This document shows, piece after piece, positions 48,901-61,100 of a stretch of 64,000 nt of DNA. A model generated the notes under the pieces. It saw nothing but the letters and a program-made list of their open reading frames with translations. It made no database searches and was not told where the DNA came from. How positions within the stretch are numbered: the stretch's first letter is position 1; each line of letters begins with the position of its first letter. Origin of the DNA: Bugulina stolonifera. Its lineage: Eukaryota; Bryozoa; Gymnolaemata; Cheilostomatida; Bugulidae. Where the stretch lies: assembly GCA_935421135.1 (NCBI GenBank), contig OW285190.1, forward strand, positions 9,992,501 through 10,056,500, read 5' to 3'. The position numbers were made by a program, and so were the translations under genes.

Positions 48901-51587
48901 CTGGGATTCCCACATGAAAGTCCAGAGCTCTAACTACTAGGCCATGGCTGGATTAGCTAAAATTTTGAAGTTACTTTATTGTTTATGTAATTGGCATTTG
49001 AGATAAGTCACGATGTATGGAATGACAACTCTATTTATAGTAATTATTTAGTACTGCCTATAGTAGTAGACCTGGCCTAAGTACTATATCAGGTACATGT
49101 AGGTAGCCTACAGTGCAATATACAATTTGTACATGTATTTGGCTGTCATGGCACCTAGTTAGTTATGGGGTTTACTTGTACATACAGTACTCATTCTGGT
49201 CCCTAGTAATAGTACGCCTATATACCATCATATGATATGATACTTCATGCATTGAACCCCCATACTCTTTGCATGTCTACTACTGTGTTAGCATTACCAG
49301 CAGCTTGTCATCAATCTAATGGAAGTGGTATTGATGTCTACAATATCCTAATGCATGTATACTCATGTTACATGGCAGCACATTGTAACATACAGTAGCA
49401 GTTATTAGCCATTCTAAATGGATTAGAACCAATGATCTCTAAAGCTATTAGAACTCTTTGTGGAAAGTCGAATAAAACTATAAATCCATCACCTTCATAT
49501 TACACTTACATGATTTTATTAGTGTGTTGTCTTTTGTTTTAGGGTTGTATTAAAAGTGTGGAAGATCTCTTCGAGAAGAAGGTTTACTACATTGGAGCTG
49601 TTGGAATAGCTCTGGCAGTTATACAGGTAGGTCAGCTAACTCCCTACACACATAGGCGGTTGATTGGGCTCATTACTTACCACTTATATAATAAGGTTAT
49701 GGGTTTATATCCGCTCTGATTGCTGCTGCTGTTGCTGCTAACATAGACTTTCTGTGATTTTCCCATATGGAACCTATATGGTTAGTACTATTCTGTTTTA
49801 GGTTTTTATAATTAACAGATTCACTAGTAGGCTAATATGTTATACTATCAGGTGCATTGTGACTGTATATAATGGCATGGTATTCATTCTCATACAATGT
49901 CAGCTATATTGTCAGCACAATACCCTCATGCTGACTTACGCAATGCATTACAATGCTGAAATGCCTACACAATGACTAGCCACGGCAGCTAAATGAAAAC
50001 ACTCTATCTACTGGATGTTTGTGATAATAATATAAAATTCACTTTCACATGTTTTTTCAAATGGGTGGGTGTCCACCATTTTTGTTAACAAATTTATAGT
50101 TAATTTAAATAGTTTTAGAACTAAAATGTTTAATACTTCAAGCAAACTATTAACATGAACATGTAGAGGAAGCCTGGCTTACCTACGTGACCTTTAAATT
50201 AACATATATTTTTTGAAAATCTGCTTGAACTAATCCAAAACTTCACTCCTTTGAATTCCTTTAACTATAGCACTATTACTACATTGTATTATAGTAATTG
50301 TAATACTGCGATATTATAATACTATTACAGTATATTCTAACAGTATACTGTAATGGTATTACAATATTGCAATATTATAATTATTTGTAATATCTTCTAT
50401 CTATCAATGGTGCCAACTGCTGTGATTTACTGCTGATGCTGTCGCACCTCTTCCATCTTCTTTCTTTCCATGATTATAATTACTTCAGGTGACGGGCATT
50501 GTACTCTCCTGCTGTCTAGCTCGTGCTGTTAGAAAGGAATATGAGGTCTAGTGGGACACATCAATGTGTCTCATTCTCTCTCTATTTAATCTCAAGGTAA
50601 TAAGCTATCCTAATTGTTACCAAGACATCAATCTGTAAGAATTTAGCCTGAGGTCAGACTTCCGTCTGACAGTTGGATAGCTGGTTTAAGGGAGATATAG
50701 TGTTAAAACTCATTTCTCAAAAGGCTCAGGTACACTCGAGACCGTTTGCTCATTTTAACCCATGGAAAGACCAACATTTGGTCATTTCAGTGCTGTTGTA
50801 ATTGGTTAATATTAGATAAGCATTATATACTTGTACATGTAATTTGTTGGAAATCATATTTGGTACCTGACTTAATATCAATCGTGGGCTAGTACTACGC
50901 CTTGCCCATAAAACTATGCCAAGGAACAGCATAATCAGTCTGTGAACAGTGTAGTAGTATGTTGTTGGAGTCAGTCTGGCAAAGCTCATGGTCTGTAGTG
51001 TAGCTAAGCCTTAAAATCTATCTATGGGAAACTTAACATGATTAATTTTGAAAGTTGTTGACTTGGTTGATTTTTTGGGAGCGCCCATGACATGGTCTCT
51101 GGAGCATGGGCTATATACATGTACTTATGTGTGCATCTCTTATATCTGTGTGCGACAATTGCTACTAAGAATTAGACGTGCTGGAAATTTGGTAACTTAA
51201 CATTGTTAATTTTTCAGTTGTGCTGAAAAAATGGACACAAATGAGAATGTGGTAGCAATAACTATGAGTACTTATGCTCTTTGGATGAGTACTGTAGCAC
51301 ATATTAACTTGGGTAAAATACCCAATCAATTGGAGTCTAGCCTGTAAGGCCATTTTTGTCAGTTTTTTGCATGAACTTGGTCATAGAGGGAGGTGTTTAG
51401 TTTATGAATGGATGAGCTCAACTTGTCCCAACTTGACCTCATTTCGGAAACTTTATCATCTCTTGCCACTACTTGTTGTATGCATCGTTTAGGAGTAATC
51501 CTCCCATGTATTATTTAGGTTCTTGGAGTTATTCTCTCATGCTACTTAGCTGGTGGTCTTAGGAAACAGAAGCATAGACTCCTCTAA
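45901..51587 (+). CDS. Tetraspanin with alternative last exons, 244 or 246 aa
   Basis: Common exons are 45901-45963, 47393-47581, 48161-48331, 48455-48619 and 49543-49626. They are followed by either 50489-50551 (tail RAVRKEYEV) or 51519-51587 (tail KQKHRLL); both acceptors are phase 0. Tetraspanins are four-pass proteins that organise membrane microdomains. Seen here: four hydrophobic helices, CCGAIKEN after helix 2, and a large extracellular loop. The loop has CCG (144-146), KDCC (167-170), PC (185-186) and a last Cys 198, the six-cysteine pattern. An NHT site at 171 may be glycosylated. Both last exons complete helix 4 with LSC[CY]LA, so they look like a duplicated exon. Confidence 0.93.
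48717..48947 (-). repeat. tRNA-derived SINE
   Basis: On the minus strand box A TGGCCTAGTAGT (48933-48944) and a consensus-perfect box B GGTTCGATTCC (48891-48901) are spaced as in tRNAs, then a non-tRNA body follows. It lies in the intron between tetraspanin exons 4 and 5. The body end is approximate. Confidence 0.75.
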
Positions 51588-52905
51588 ACTTACGTAGATG
51601 TAGGGCCACTATGCACCCTTCCAACATTAGACAACCAACATTAGACAATCAACTGTCTTTAGACAGGGTTTGTTACAGTCTCTATCAAGTCCAGTAACGG
51701 TAACCTATGCCTGAGTGAGGTGAACAATTCTTACTATAAACTTTTCTTCACTCCATCCTAGTTACTAGCCACAGGCCTCTATTTTGATGATTTTATTGGT
51801 ATTTAGGCTACATTGTATTTATACTTATTTATAGATGGCCCATACTAAATGTGTTGATGTGGTATAATATTATTTGATGAAATTTGTTTATATACATGTA
51901 TCATTGTCCAGTCACTTGCCTAACTGATTATTGCATAATACTTAGTTGATCTGCTCTGTCTGTTCTCTGTGGACTTTGTCTCAAAACATTTAATCCGTTT
52001 TCTGGTGATGGGCAAGTGTCTTCTTTTAATCATGGTCACCAAGGGCCCCCTTTGACCAGTGCCTGGTAATGATATTAGTTCAATACTATTCAATACTGTT
52101 CATACTATAGATGTTTTGCCACAACTAGATCTATATGGTGTACATGTATAAAGTAAGATTGAAGCGCATGTACCTTGATCAAAGTAGTTGGTCTCCTTTA
52201 GTTTGTTATATTATTTATTGGCTTGGTTTTCGCATAATGAGGTATAGAAACATAAATATCGACTAGTGCATACCATCCATTGGTCTAAAATGTCATAATT
52301 ACTTATCACTATTTGTATTTTTAAGGTAAGGGGCAATCAAATTAGACTAATATATTACAATAACTTATATTTTCTTTTGTGCCAATTGTTGTGTTTAAGA
52401 GGTAGATTTCTAGAAATATATGTTTGTCCAAATTCTATATGCCTGCTTGGTTTCATGGTGCCCTTCCAGTGCCAGTACATATTTCTGTGTCAGTATTATT
52501 GGTCATGTATGGGAGTTGTCTACCTGTGAAACTAGTGTACTAGGTCACCCAGTTCAGTGTACTGTGCTGAGCTGTCTGCACTTAGCTTATTTCTAATCTA
52601 AACAGTGGATCAAGTTGGACTCAAATTCATATGCAACAAGAAATGGTTTATTACAATCATGTACATGTAAATGTCTATAATATAAGTATGTAACCAGGTA
52701 GCTAGTCTTTGGTACACATATCTGTTGTTTAGAAACTGGTAACGAGATCATAAAGAATTGACTATTTGTAAAGTAAATTGAGATAAATAAATTTGGCCTA
52801 AATTTAAAAAGAAAATATTAAAATATCTACAAACTGACTGACTACCTAGCAAACTTGTGATCACTTATTATAGCATTCCATCTAGTGTAGCTTAGGTTAT
52901 AAAGT
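51588..52905. other. Convergent spacer, tetraspanin 3' end
   Basis: No coding exon recognised. It probably contains the 3' UTRs of the tetraspanin (plus) and the alpha-crystallin gene (minus). Confidence 0.6.
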
Positions 52906-55250
52906 TTAATTTTCAACTTCTATATAACCATCATCATCATTGGCATCCATGTCGCCATGGTAAACTACTGGGTCAACTTCATGCTCATATTTATACTCTT
53001 CATTTACATGAGGTCTTCCTGTTCTCTTATTGATTTTACTTAGTTTTATTCCACCCTTTCCACTTAGGCATCGCTTTAGCTCCTCAGCACTTGGCTTAGT
53101 AGACTGTGATATTCCCAGTCCTTGAACTTTTATGGTGGCTTCTGATGATTGGGTCATGTGATGGCGTCCATTTTGTTCTCCATAAATTTTAATATTGCCG
53201 TCAATGTCCATTGTTGCCTGTACTGAGTTGGCATCCACGGCTGACGGCAACGGGTAAGATCTGGCGAATTCACGGGTTATGCAGTTTTCATTGCAGTGAC
53301 AAATGTGTTTCCCATTGACTTTAACCTGGTTGTCGATGACGTGGATATGGATTTCATCCGGGTCATATCCTGTTACTTGATGTTTTGCGATTTCCTTGGC
53401 GTTTAGTTTACCCAGACTTGGTCTGCTAAACAGGATAATATACAAAATGTTACTAACTCAACATACAGTAGTAGTTAGTAGGTCTAAGCCAAATAGTAAA
53501 TTGGAGCAGGTAACTTCTAAGTTACTGTTACATGTACATGTATATTTACTGTTATCGTAATTTATATGAATCAGCAGTCTACATGCATTGGCAAAGCGTA
53601 ATATGTTATTTTACATTAGGGTCTAGAACTCTTTAATTGCTATAACTCTGTCCAACAGAGTCTGAATTGATAGTATATGCAAACAAATGGTCTGTATATT
53701 TTACATTGAAGAATAACCTTACCTATCTCGGTTGGATCTGGCATGTCTTAATTCTTCCTCGTGTTGTGAAGACGCTGTTCTCTGTTGTTGCTGCTGCTTA
53801 CGCTGCAACATGTCTTCGTGTTGCTTTTGCGCCTCCTGTCTTTGCCTCCATAGCTCTTGCTGTTGTTCTTCTCTTAGCTCAGCTCGACGGCGCTTTTCAT
53901 GTAGGATAGCCTGACGTCTTTGCTCCTCCAACTGTTTCCTCTCATTTTGCTCTCGAACTTTGGCTGCCTCCAGCTCTTGTTGACGACGTCTCTCTTCTTC
54001 AACCATTTTCTGTTGTCTTTCTTTCATCCACTGCAGTTCTTGATCTCTTGTTTCCTCCACATCCAAATTCTCAACCTCTTGGCGCTGTTTTGTTATTTCG
54101 CTTTGTCTCTTTCGGAATTCCTATTCATAGAAATAAAGATGGTAAAGTCCTGCAGTCCTAAATACTGACAACATACCAATACGCTATTTATTAGTGCTAA
54201 TGCATTGGATATACTGCTTGGACTCACAGCACACACAACCAATGCTGCATGGTATCAGATTTCCCATAAATCACACTCTATAATAACGTCATGTTTTGCA
54301 TATGGCCTGTAACAGCTGGTGTACGATTGATGCAGTTGCTTAGCGCTTACCTCTTGTTGATGTTGGAACGCTTTCAAATGTTGGTTCTGCTGGTCTATCA
54401 GTTCTTGTTCCTCTTGTTTTAAATTGGCCAACCTCTGAAGCCGCTCAGCAGCCATAGCATGCCTTTCTTCTTGTTGTTGTAGGCCTCTTTGCCTCTTACA
54501 TCTTTCTTCTCTACCCAGCAGATTCTGTATACAGAGATGAAAGATAAATTGTTATCCCGTATACTACAGTACAATGTAAATAGAAGGGCATGTTTGAAAT
54601 CTGATAAGTTATTTGTATCTTAGGAGTTTAACCAAATCAGAAGGCAGCAGGAAGTACTGACTATCTAGTCCTCCACTTGTTGTAGTAATGAATTCTACAG
54701 ATAGATCTCAAGGTTTGCACAGTCTGTGGGCAAAATGTTCCCTTTCTTTGATCGAAAGGAGGTTTGTACACATGTTATAAATAAGAGGCAATGGTCAGGG
54801 AAGTGCAGTGAATATACAAACCTGATGGTAAAGCAGTCTAGATCCCAGATCTGTGTGTGTGTACTCATGGAACCAAGGGTCATCAAACAATGACATCATG
54901 TCATTGAATCCCGAGTCACTCCACATTGGCATCAAGTTCCAGGTTGGTCTGTGATGCAGGTTTGGTCTGCAATTTTACAGAAGAATTATTCGTGAAATAA
55001 GCGAAGGATTTTCTGCCAAATGTTGAATTTAGTATGTAAATTCATGCAGCTGTACTAGGTTATCAAATCAGACAAATCTACATCTAGTATCATAGATGGT
55101 TACTATAATCTTTTATCAGACATCGTACACGTACCTGTCATATGTTCTTGGTTGAACACCTTGTACACATTGTCCATTACATGTAGATCCCAGGCATCCC
55201 ACAACCAATACACCAGTTATTGCTATAGAGAGCAACTTCAGATCCATCAT
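52906..55250 (-). CDS. Secretory coiled-coil protein with alpha-crystallin (sHSP) domain, 450 aa
   Basis: Exons (minus): 55135-55250, 54822-54966, 54351-54524, 53723-54120, 52906-53425; phases agree. Residues 1-22 form a typical signal peptide (hydrophobic ITGVLVVGCLG). An aromatic segment SGFNDMMSLFDDPWF (about 60-74) resembles sHSP N-termini. About 190 residues (88-277) are Q/E/R/K-rich with heptad character, a predicted coiled coil. Residues about 293-365 are an alpha-crystallin domain with VTGYDPDEI, REFARSYPLP and DIDGNIKI. A TIKV (I-x-V) motif follows, and the acidic tail is unlike the family. Small heat shock proteins are normally cytosolic chaperones without signal peptides. A TATA box lies about 150 bp upstream. 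A TAGCAG tandem acceptor at the last exon can add or drop one serine. Confidence 0.88.
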
Positions 55251-55398
55251 GGTAAGTTGGTAACCACGAGTTCTATCTAAATTCAAAATGTGTTGAGTGT
55301 TCTAAAATGTCTTCTTCAAATAACCCAGTAAACTGAAGATTGTACAGTTAGTTTCGTCCGTGGAATAGTGTCTGATGAAAGTCATGGAGATGATTGCT

Positions 55399-55407
55399 CT
55401 TTATATA
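55399..55407 (-). promoter_or_regulatory. TATA box of the alpha-crystallin gene
   Basis: TATATAAAG on the minus strand, about 150 bp before the start codon at 55250. I saw no perfect run of nGAAn heat-shock units; GAAGAA and TTTTAGAA near 55290-55315 are only suggestive. Confidence 0.6.
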
Positions 55408-58133
55408 GGATCAGTAGTACACGTGTTGTTTGTAAACACACGTGTGTTATAGACAATGGAAAATCCATTGTGATTCACGGCTGAATGATTTCATAGTTCA
55501 TTGATTGCGTGATGCGTCCATGGCTAATCACGTCTGATAGGCCATTTCATCAGCCAGCATTGCTTTTGTTTGCTTGTAAATTATTGTGAGCAATTCTATG
55601 ATTGTGAGCAACAATTTATGTGTATGTATACTTGTATCACAGCCATTGGATAGTTATCAAATGTTACCTAATCGAGTACAACAGAATAAAATTCAAAAAC
55701 CTGTGTAAAGTAAAGTAAACTATTTTTGCAACATTGCAGGCTAGGTCCAGCCAGAGTTGAAAGAGTTTGAACAACCCTGGCAATAGACAGTACCATAGAG
55801 TTATCTCCTATACCTCTATGGACAGTACCATCAATCGCTTATTGAGTACAGTCCCTCTGTCAGGTAATGAAGACTTCAAAGCCATACAAAAAAGTCTGGC
55901 CATCAGGTACCCAATTACATGGTTACCCAAACTAGAAACTCTACAATATTTGCGTTATATGTTTCATTCTGGTGTTGTTGATTGTAGTTACATGTATATT
56001 CTATACAATACACATATACTCCGTCTTCAAGCTCAAGGGCGGACATGAGGACACTTTCTAACGTACATTATCTATCAAGAAGTGAATTTCTCAGCCCTGA
56101 AATTTAATAGTTGCATGTAGATACAGCACTGTTTAAATAGACTGAGATTCAAGTTTGTGGTTGAGGTCACCCAAACACAAACAAAGAAATCAACTTATTC
56201 TGCTTCAATTGTGACTGTTTGGCATACGCCATCCAAAAGTACTATTTTAAAATGAAATTTTGGTTAGAGCATGTTGCAAAATTCACCTTGAACCCCCATC
56301 CAGCACCCAAGCACATCTACATGTACATGGCTGGTTTCAAACTAAGATTTTTGCATTGTCCAGCTTTACTCGAGAACTTTACGATTCAGCTAATACCCAT
56401 GTCACATTACATCAGCTGCTGTGACATGTGACATGGCTATTGCACGACCTAACCAAAGTACACTTAGGTATTATATCTTTGTCAGATAACTGAGATTTGC
56501 CATTAATCATAGCTAAACCTGCATAACAATTTTTTTAGTTATGAATAAACCTTGTGTGGTGGTTACCCTTTCAACTAAACTCAAATCTTACATTATAAGC
56601 TATATGGTAGATATACTGTTGTTATTACCATCTCATTGTATGCAATTATAATCTCTTAACTTGTGGTTTTAGTTTTACCAGTTTGTTGATCATAAAGTTT
56701 CATTAGACTGATACATCTGACTTGGTTCAGACTTCAACGGGAAGGAAAAGGAAAGAAATCAGGTAACTATACTGTATTGATTGTTTATGTAGAACAGTTG
56801 CAGTAGGCTACATGTAGTACTTTACCATTTCATTTAGAACTTTGTTCCAGAGAAGAAATGTTATTGTTCTAGTTTAGTCTCATCATAACTGGAGTTGTTA
56901 GGATTGGAGTACCTTTCTCGATAGTTTTGATACTTCCCCAAATGAAATGAGAGTTGTCTTTTCTATTTATCCTTGGGTAATCCCAATATTTTCTCCACAG
57001 TAGAATAAATGAATTTATACTCTAGAGTCTAGACTCTAGGGTCACTATGAATAAGACTGCTGCCATGATTATTAGTTTTTTTTTGCCAAAAAGTAGGCCG
57101 TCCTAATTCCTAACATCATGTTGGCAGGACATCAAGTTCTTATGTTGGCAAAGAAAGTTTGCGAGGATAAAAAATAATGTCTATATTTTTGAATATCGGG
57201 TTAAAATCCGCCAAAGTCAAAGTCAGCCAGACTTTTAGACCAGGTCTGCGTTCATATTTCCAGAGTGAAGCCGCCAACGTTTCGCTTATTCTATTCTTTT
57301 TGTTTTATGGCCTGAGGCACTTTATTCCCCAGATGTTGCCTTTTTAATTAACGGTGAACATTCTTGTATTGATTAGTCACAAAACGTGAATCCTACAAAA
57401 TCATCGTATTCCTAGACCTCAGCTTCCTATCCTTGACCTCGGTAGATTTACTTTAGAGTTTTTGCCAATCATAAGAGACTTTAATAATATACACTTTTCA
57501 TTTGTGTGAACTACAGTTTTTCTAAATCCACAACTCCACTCATTGTAATGAAATTTTGTTGACTAGTTGTAGCCTACTTACATGTAATATTAAGTGGACA
57601 AACAGTACCTCTGCATCTTAAAATATAGAATAGCTTCAAGCTATTGTAACTTGATTATGTAATACACTTTTGTGGTAATTATCAATCTAGGTTTGCTTAC
57701 ATATTTGCATTTTTTACAACAATAACCTGATATTACCAATCAAAAGATAATGCCACTAGAATATTCATTAATCTTACCCTGTTTCACTTGACAATCATTG
57801 GACCATGAGTGGGGTTTTCAGGACCACAACACCAATTACAACCATCTGGTCTAACACCACTCCATTATTTGAGTGTGATTGGCCAACATGGAGCAATACT
57901 CAACCAATGACTGTTCAGTGAAGAGATCTTTCAAGGTTTTGGACTTTTTAATCTGATATTAGCTCAATTTTTAACACATTAGTTTAACCAAAGTTATTCT
58001 ATCGATTACATAATCATGGGATAGTGCTTGTGTCACAAACAATTGTAAATAGTTGGTTCTGTGAATAGTGAGATTTAGTCGAATTATTGAGTCCGCCGAG
58101 TGTGGGTTTACCAGTAGTGTATCCTGTGTAGTT
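55408..58133. other. Divergent spacer upstream of the chitin synthase-like gene
   Basis: No exon that I can firmly support. A splice-bounded open segment at 56705-56760 (acceptor tttcattag, donor AG|GTAACT) could be a 5' exon. Inverted CCAAT boxes occur near 57830-57910 (gattggcc, aaccaatg). Confidence 0.45.
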
Positions 58134-61100
58134 ATGGAGAAGGAATTAACACTTATTTGTATTATATCAAGAAGTGCTCCAGTGACAATCGCTGACAGGT
58201 TAGAGAAAGTGATGGAGCCATTTAAGAGACTCATCGGTAGCGTGTTGTTTGTGTTGGTGATGGTGTGTGGTCTAATATCTACCCTGAGTTTACTACTTCT
58301 CTCTACAAACAGCTCGTCATGTGACACGACTACACAACGTCAGGTTAGTTCAGTCTCAAACGGTCATCGCAAATATTTTAAAACACATCAATTGGGCATT
58401 TTAGACTGGTGAACAAAGCAATTATGAAACTTGAATGCCAATCCCGCATCAAATCATGGAGTTCGAAATTAGAATTATGCCAAATCAAAAATATCTGGGT
58501 GCATGTGTCTGATATCATGTTCAAACATCTGTGAGATTTGTTTGCTGCAAATAGAACTGTGAGAATTAACTGCTGTGTAATTTTTAGGGCAAGGATGCCG
58601 ACATGTCGTCCATTGCTGTGACTTATTTATTAGTCTGCCTGGCAGCTCTAGAAGGGATAAACATGGTTAAGCACATGTTCCTATCATGCCAAGTGTATAA
58701 CCAGTGCTGGCCTCGAGGTACTGTACTAGCATGGGTAAGTATAAATATTATACTTACATTTAGCCTATATACATGTATCTTACCTGTTGGTAACTCCAGT
58801 GCTGCACTATATGTCTCTTGGGTAAGTACAAGTACTAGAACTTGCATGAACACGTGACTAGCAGCTGACATTCTAGAATTTGATACTGTCATAATGAGAG
58901 TGGATTTTGGGAGTTTTGGTCCACGTCAAAACAGCGACTTGTAGAATTTCATGTTTGCATGTGATTATCTCTGACGTAACATGTCCTCTCTTTATTCTGG
59001 CAGGTTCTGACTTCATCCGCTCTTTCTACAATTGGACTATGTGTTCTGGTATTTAGTATACTACCAAAGCTAGACCTTCTCAGAAGTTGTCTGCTCCTTA
59101 ATGGATTTGGTTTGACCCCACTTCTGGTACAAACATTCTTTACTCAAGACTCCAAAAGTAGACAGCTCAGTAAGTTACTAACAATTTATATGTACTTATT
59201 TACTCATCTTCTTACTTACTTGTGGTTACTTACTTACATATATACTTGCTTATTATACATACTTATACTTGTTTACATTCCTACGTAATATTGAATGATA
59301 TACATTTGCACAAAGGAAATACACCGTAATAGAGCTACACAGTGTGCAATTACAGGGTCTGAACCTTTGGCCATATTCTCAACGGACGGTTTTTGTTCAT
59401 CACTCTTGTCATTTTAAATGTATACGTCTAAAAGTTGTCTTTCATCTGTTTATTCTGAGAGCAGACAATTCCAAAAATACAGCTTCCAATTTTCAAGCAA
59501 ATACACGAGCTCACATGTAGGTCTAGTTACTTATAATGTACCATTGAACAACTGTGTTACCATAAATCAACAACCCTATGCAGGTAATGTGCTGCCAGCA
59601 TCTGAACACTAGGAAATCACAATAACAAACAACCACACTGATTATAATTCTATTACAGATTCCAAGCCTTTATTTACTCTGACGCTGCTACTACAAGTCA
59701 TTGCGCTGTCTGTCACCATGCTGCACAATTTCACCGCCAACTCTTTCACCTCCACGGATGACTCAACACTGCAACGTGATCCAATGTCTTGGAAATCGCC
59801 AAACCTCGGTAATTGTATTGGGTGACAGTGTACATTTATATACGTATATGCAGCTTTCACTTCTAACAGAACATATGCATGTATTTATATAGATGTAGGT
59901 GGGTGAGATTTGATTTTTTAATGACCACTATCACAAATCATTCTATGCTATCGATAGCATAGAATGATTCAGACCAAATCCCACTCAAGCCACCCTTTCC
60001 TTGGGTTGTTTAATAAAGTAATTTAAAGGGCATGCAATATCCTTGCATTGTATTACTTACATGTATAAATCGATTGAATTCCTTAGTGTACAAAATTACA
60101 GGAGTATTTCTAATGGCCCATATCATAGTTACTGTATCTTCTATGTATGAGGCATTATATGTGTCTATAAACAAGAGCATAGTATAATTATACATTTTAT
60201 TATGTTATATCATATACATGTCTATTTATGAATGTACTTATCGGTCCCCTGTACACTGTTGTAATGAATCCAGGGCATGGGCATGCTACATGGACGCACA
60301 ACTTCTGCGAATATCGCAAGTTTAAAAACCGGAAAATGTCAAAGCATCTTAAGTTAGCTGTAGCCAATCAACACTCGATTCGCATTTTGTAACGTTAAAA
60401 ACTTATAACATGCAATAAACATGCGATTTCGCAAAAGTTCAACATCAGTAATCGCAAAACGCAAGATTTATGCGATTCGCATAAATTTTGCGTCCGTGTA
60501 GCATGCCCTTAACAACGCATTACATTATCACTATTACAGACTCACTATCCATTTTGGCAGTAATGGTGTTAGTGCCGTTCTATTGGTTGGATTCTTACAT
60601 CAGTAGAGACGTAAGAGTGTTGGGTAAACTAGTCCCACTTCTCCATTTCAAGAGACAGATGAATCGGTCTAAACACAAGGCTGGACTCATTCTCCCTCTA
60701 TGGAAATGTCTATGGGTCACATTCTGTCTGTTCATCTTTGCACCGGGATATTTTAAACAGGATGTGACATGTCCTCATACTATGAGTGGTCAGTGTTAGC
60801 ACTATCTACAATTGTTTGGATAGTCGTTAGAAGTCAATGAGTTTGTATCTTCAGGGACGTTCCCTTTCTCTCCTATAATCCGATAATGGCGGAGATTTAC
60901 ATAAAATGCACTTTTTCTAACAATTCGCAATTTTTTGTAGATATCCATAAGCGGATAGATGGAAGTAGCAGTAACAGAGATACATGTATATATACCTCAA
61001 AGCTTTAGATAGACCTGTATTTTTGCACTGTTTTGATTACGCCAGTTGCTAGGCAACTATTCTGACGATTCACAATCTCATGATAATGAGATTAGATGTG

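Noticed and set aside
55767..56048. 93-codon open frame upstream of the chitin synthase-like gene
   Set aside because: A donor exists near 55862 but its phase does not fit the next candidate exon, and the sequence is not recognised.
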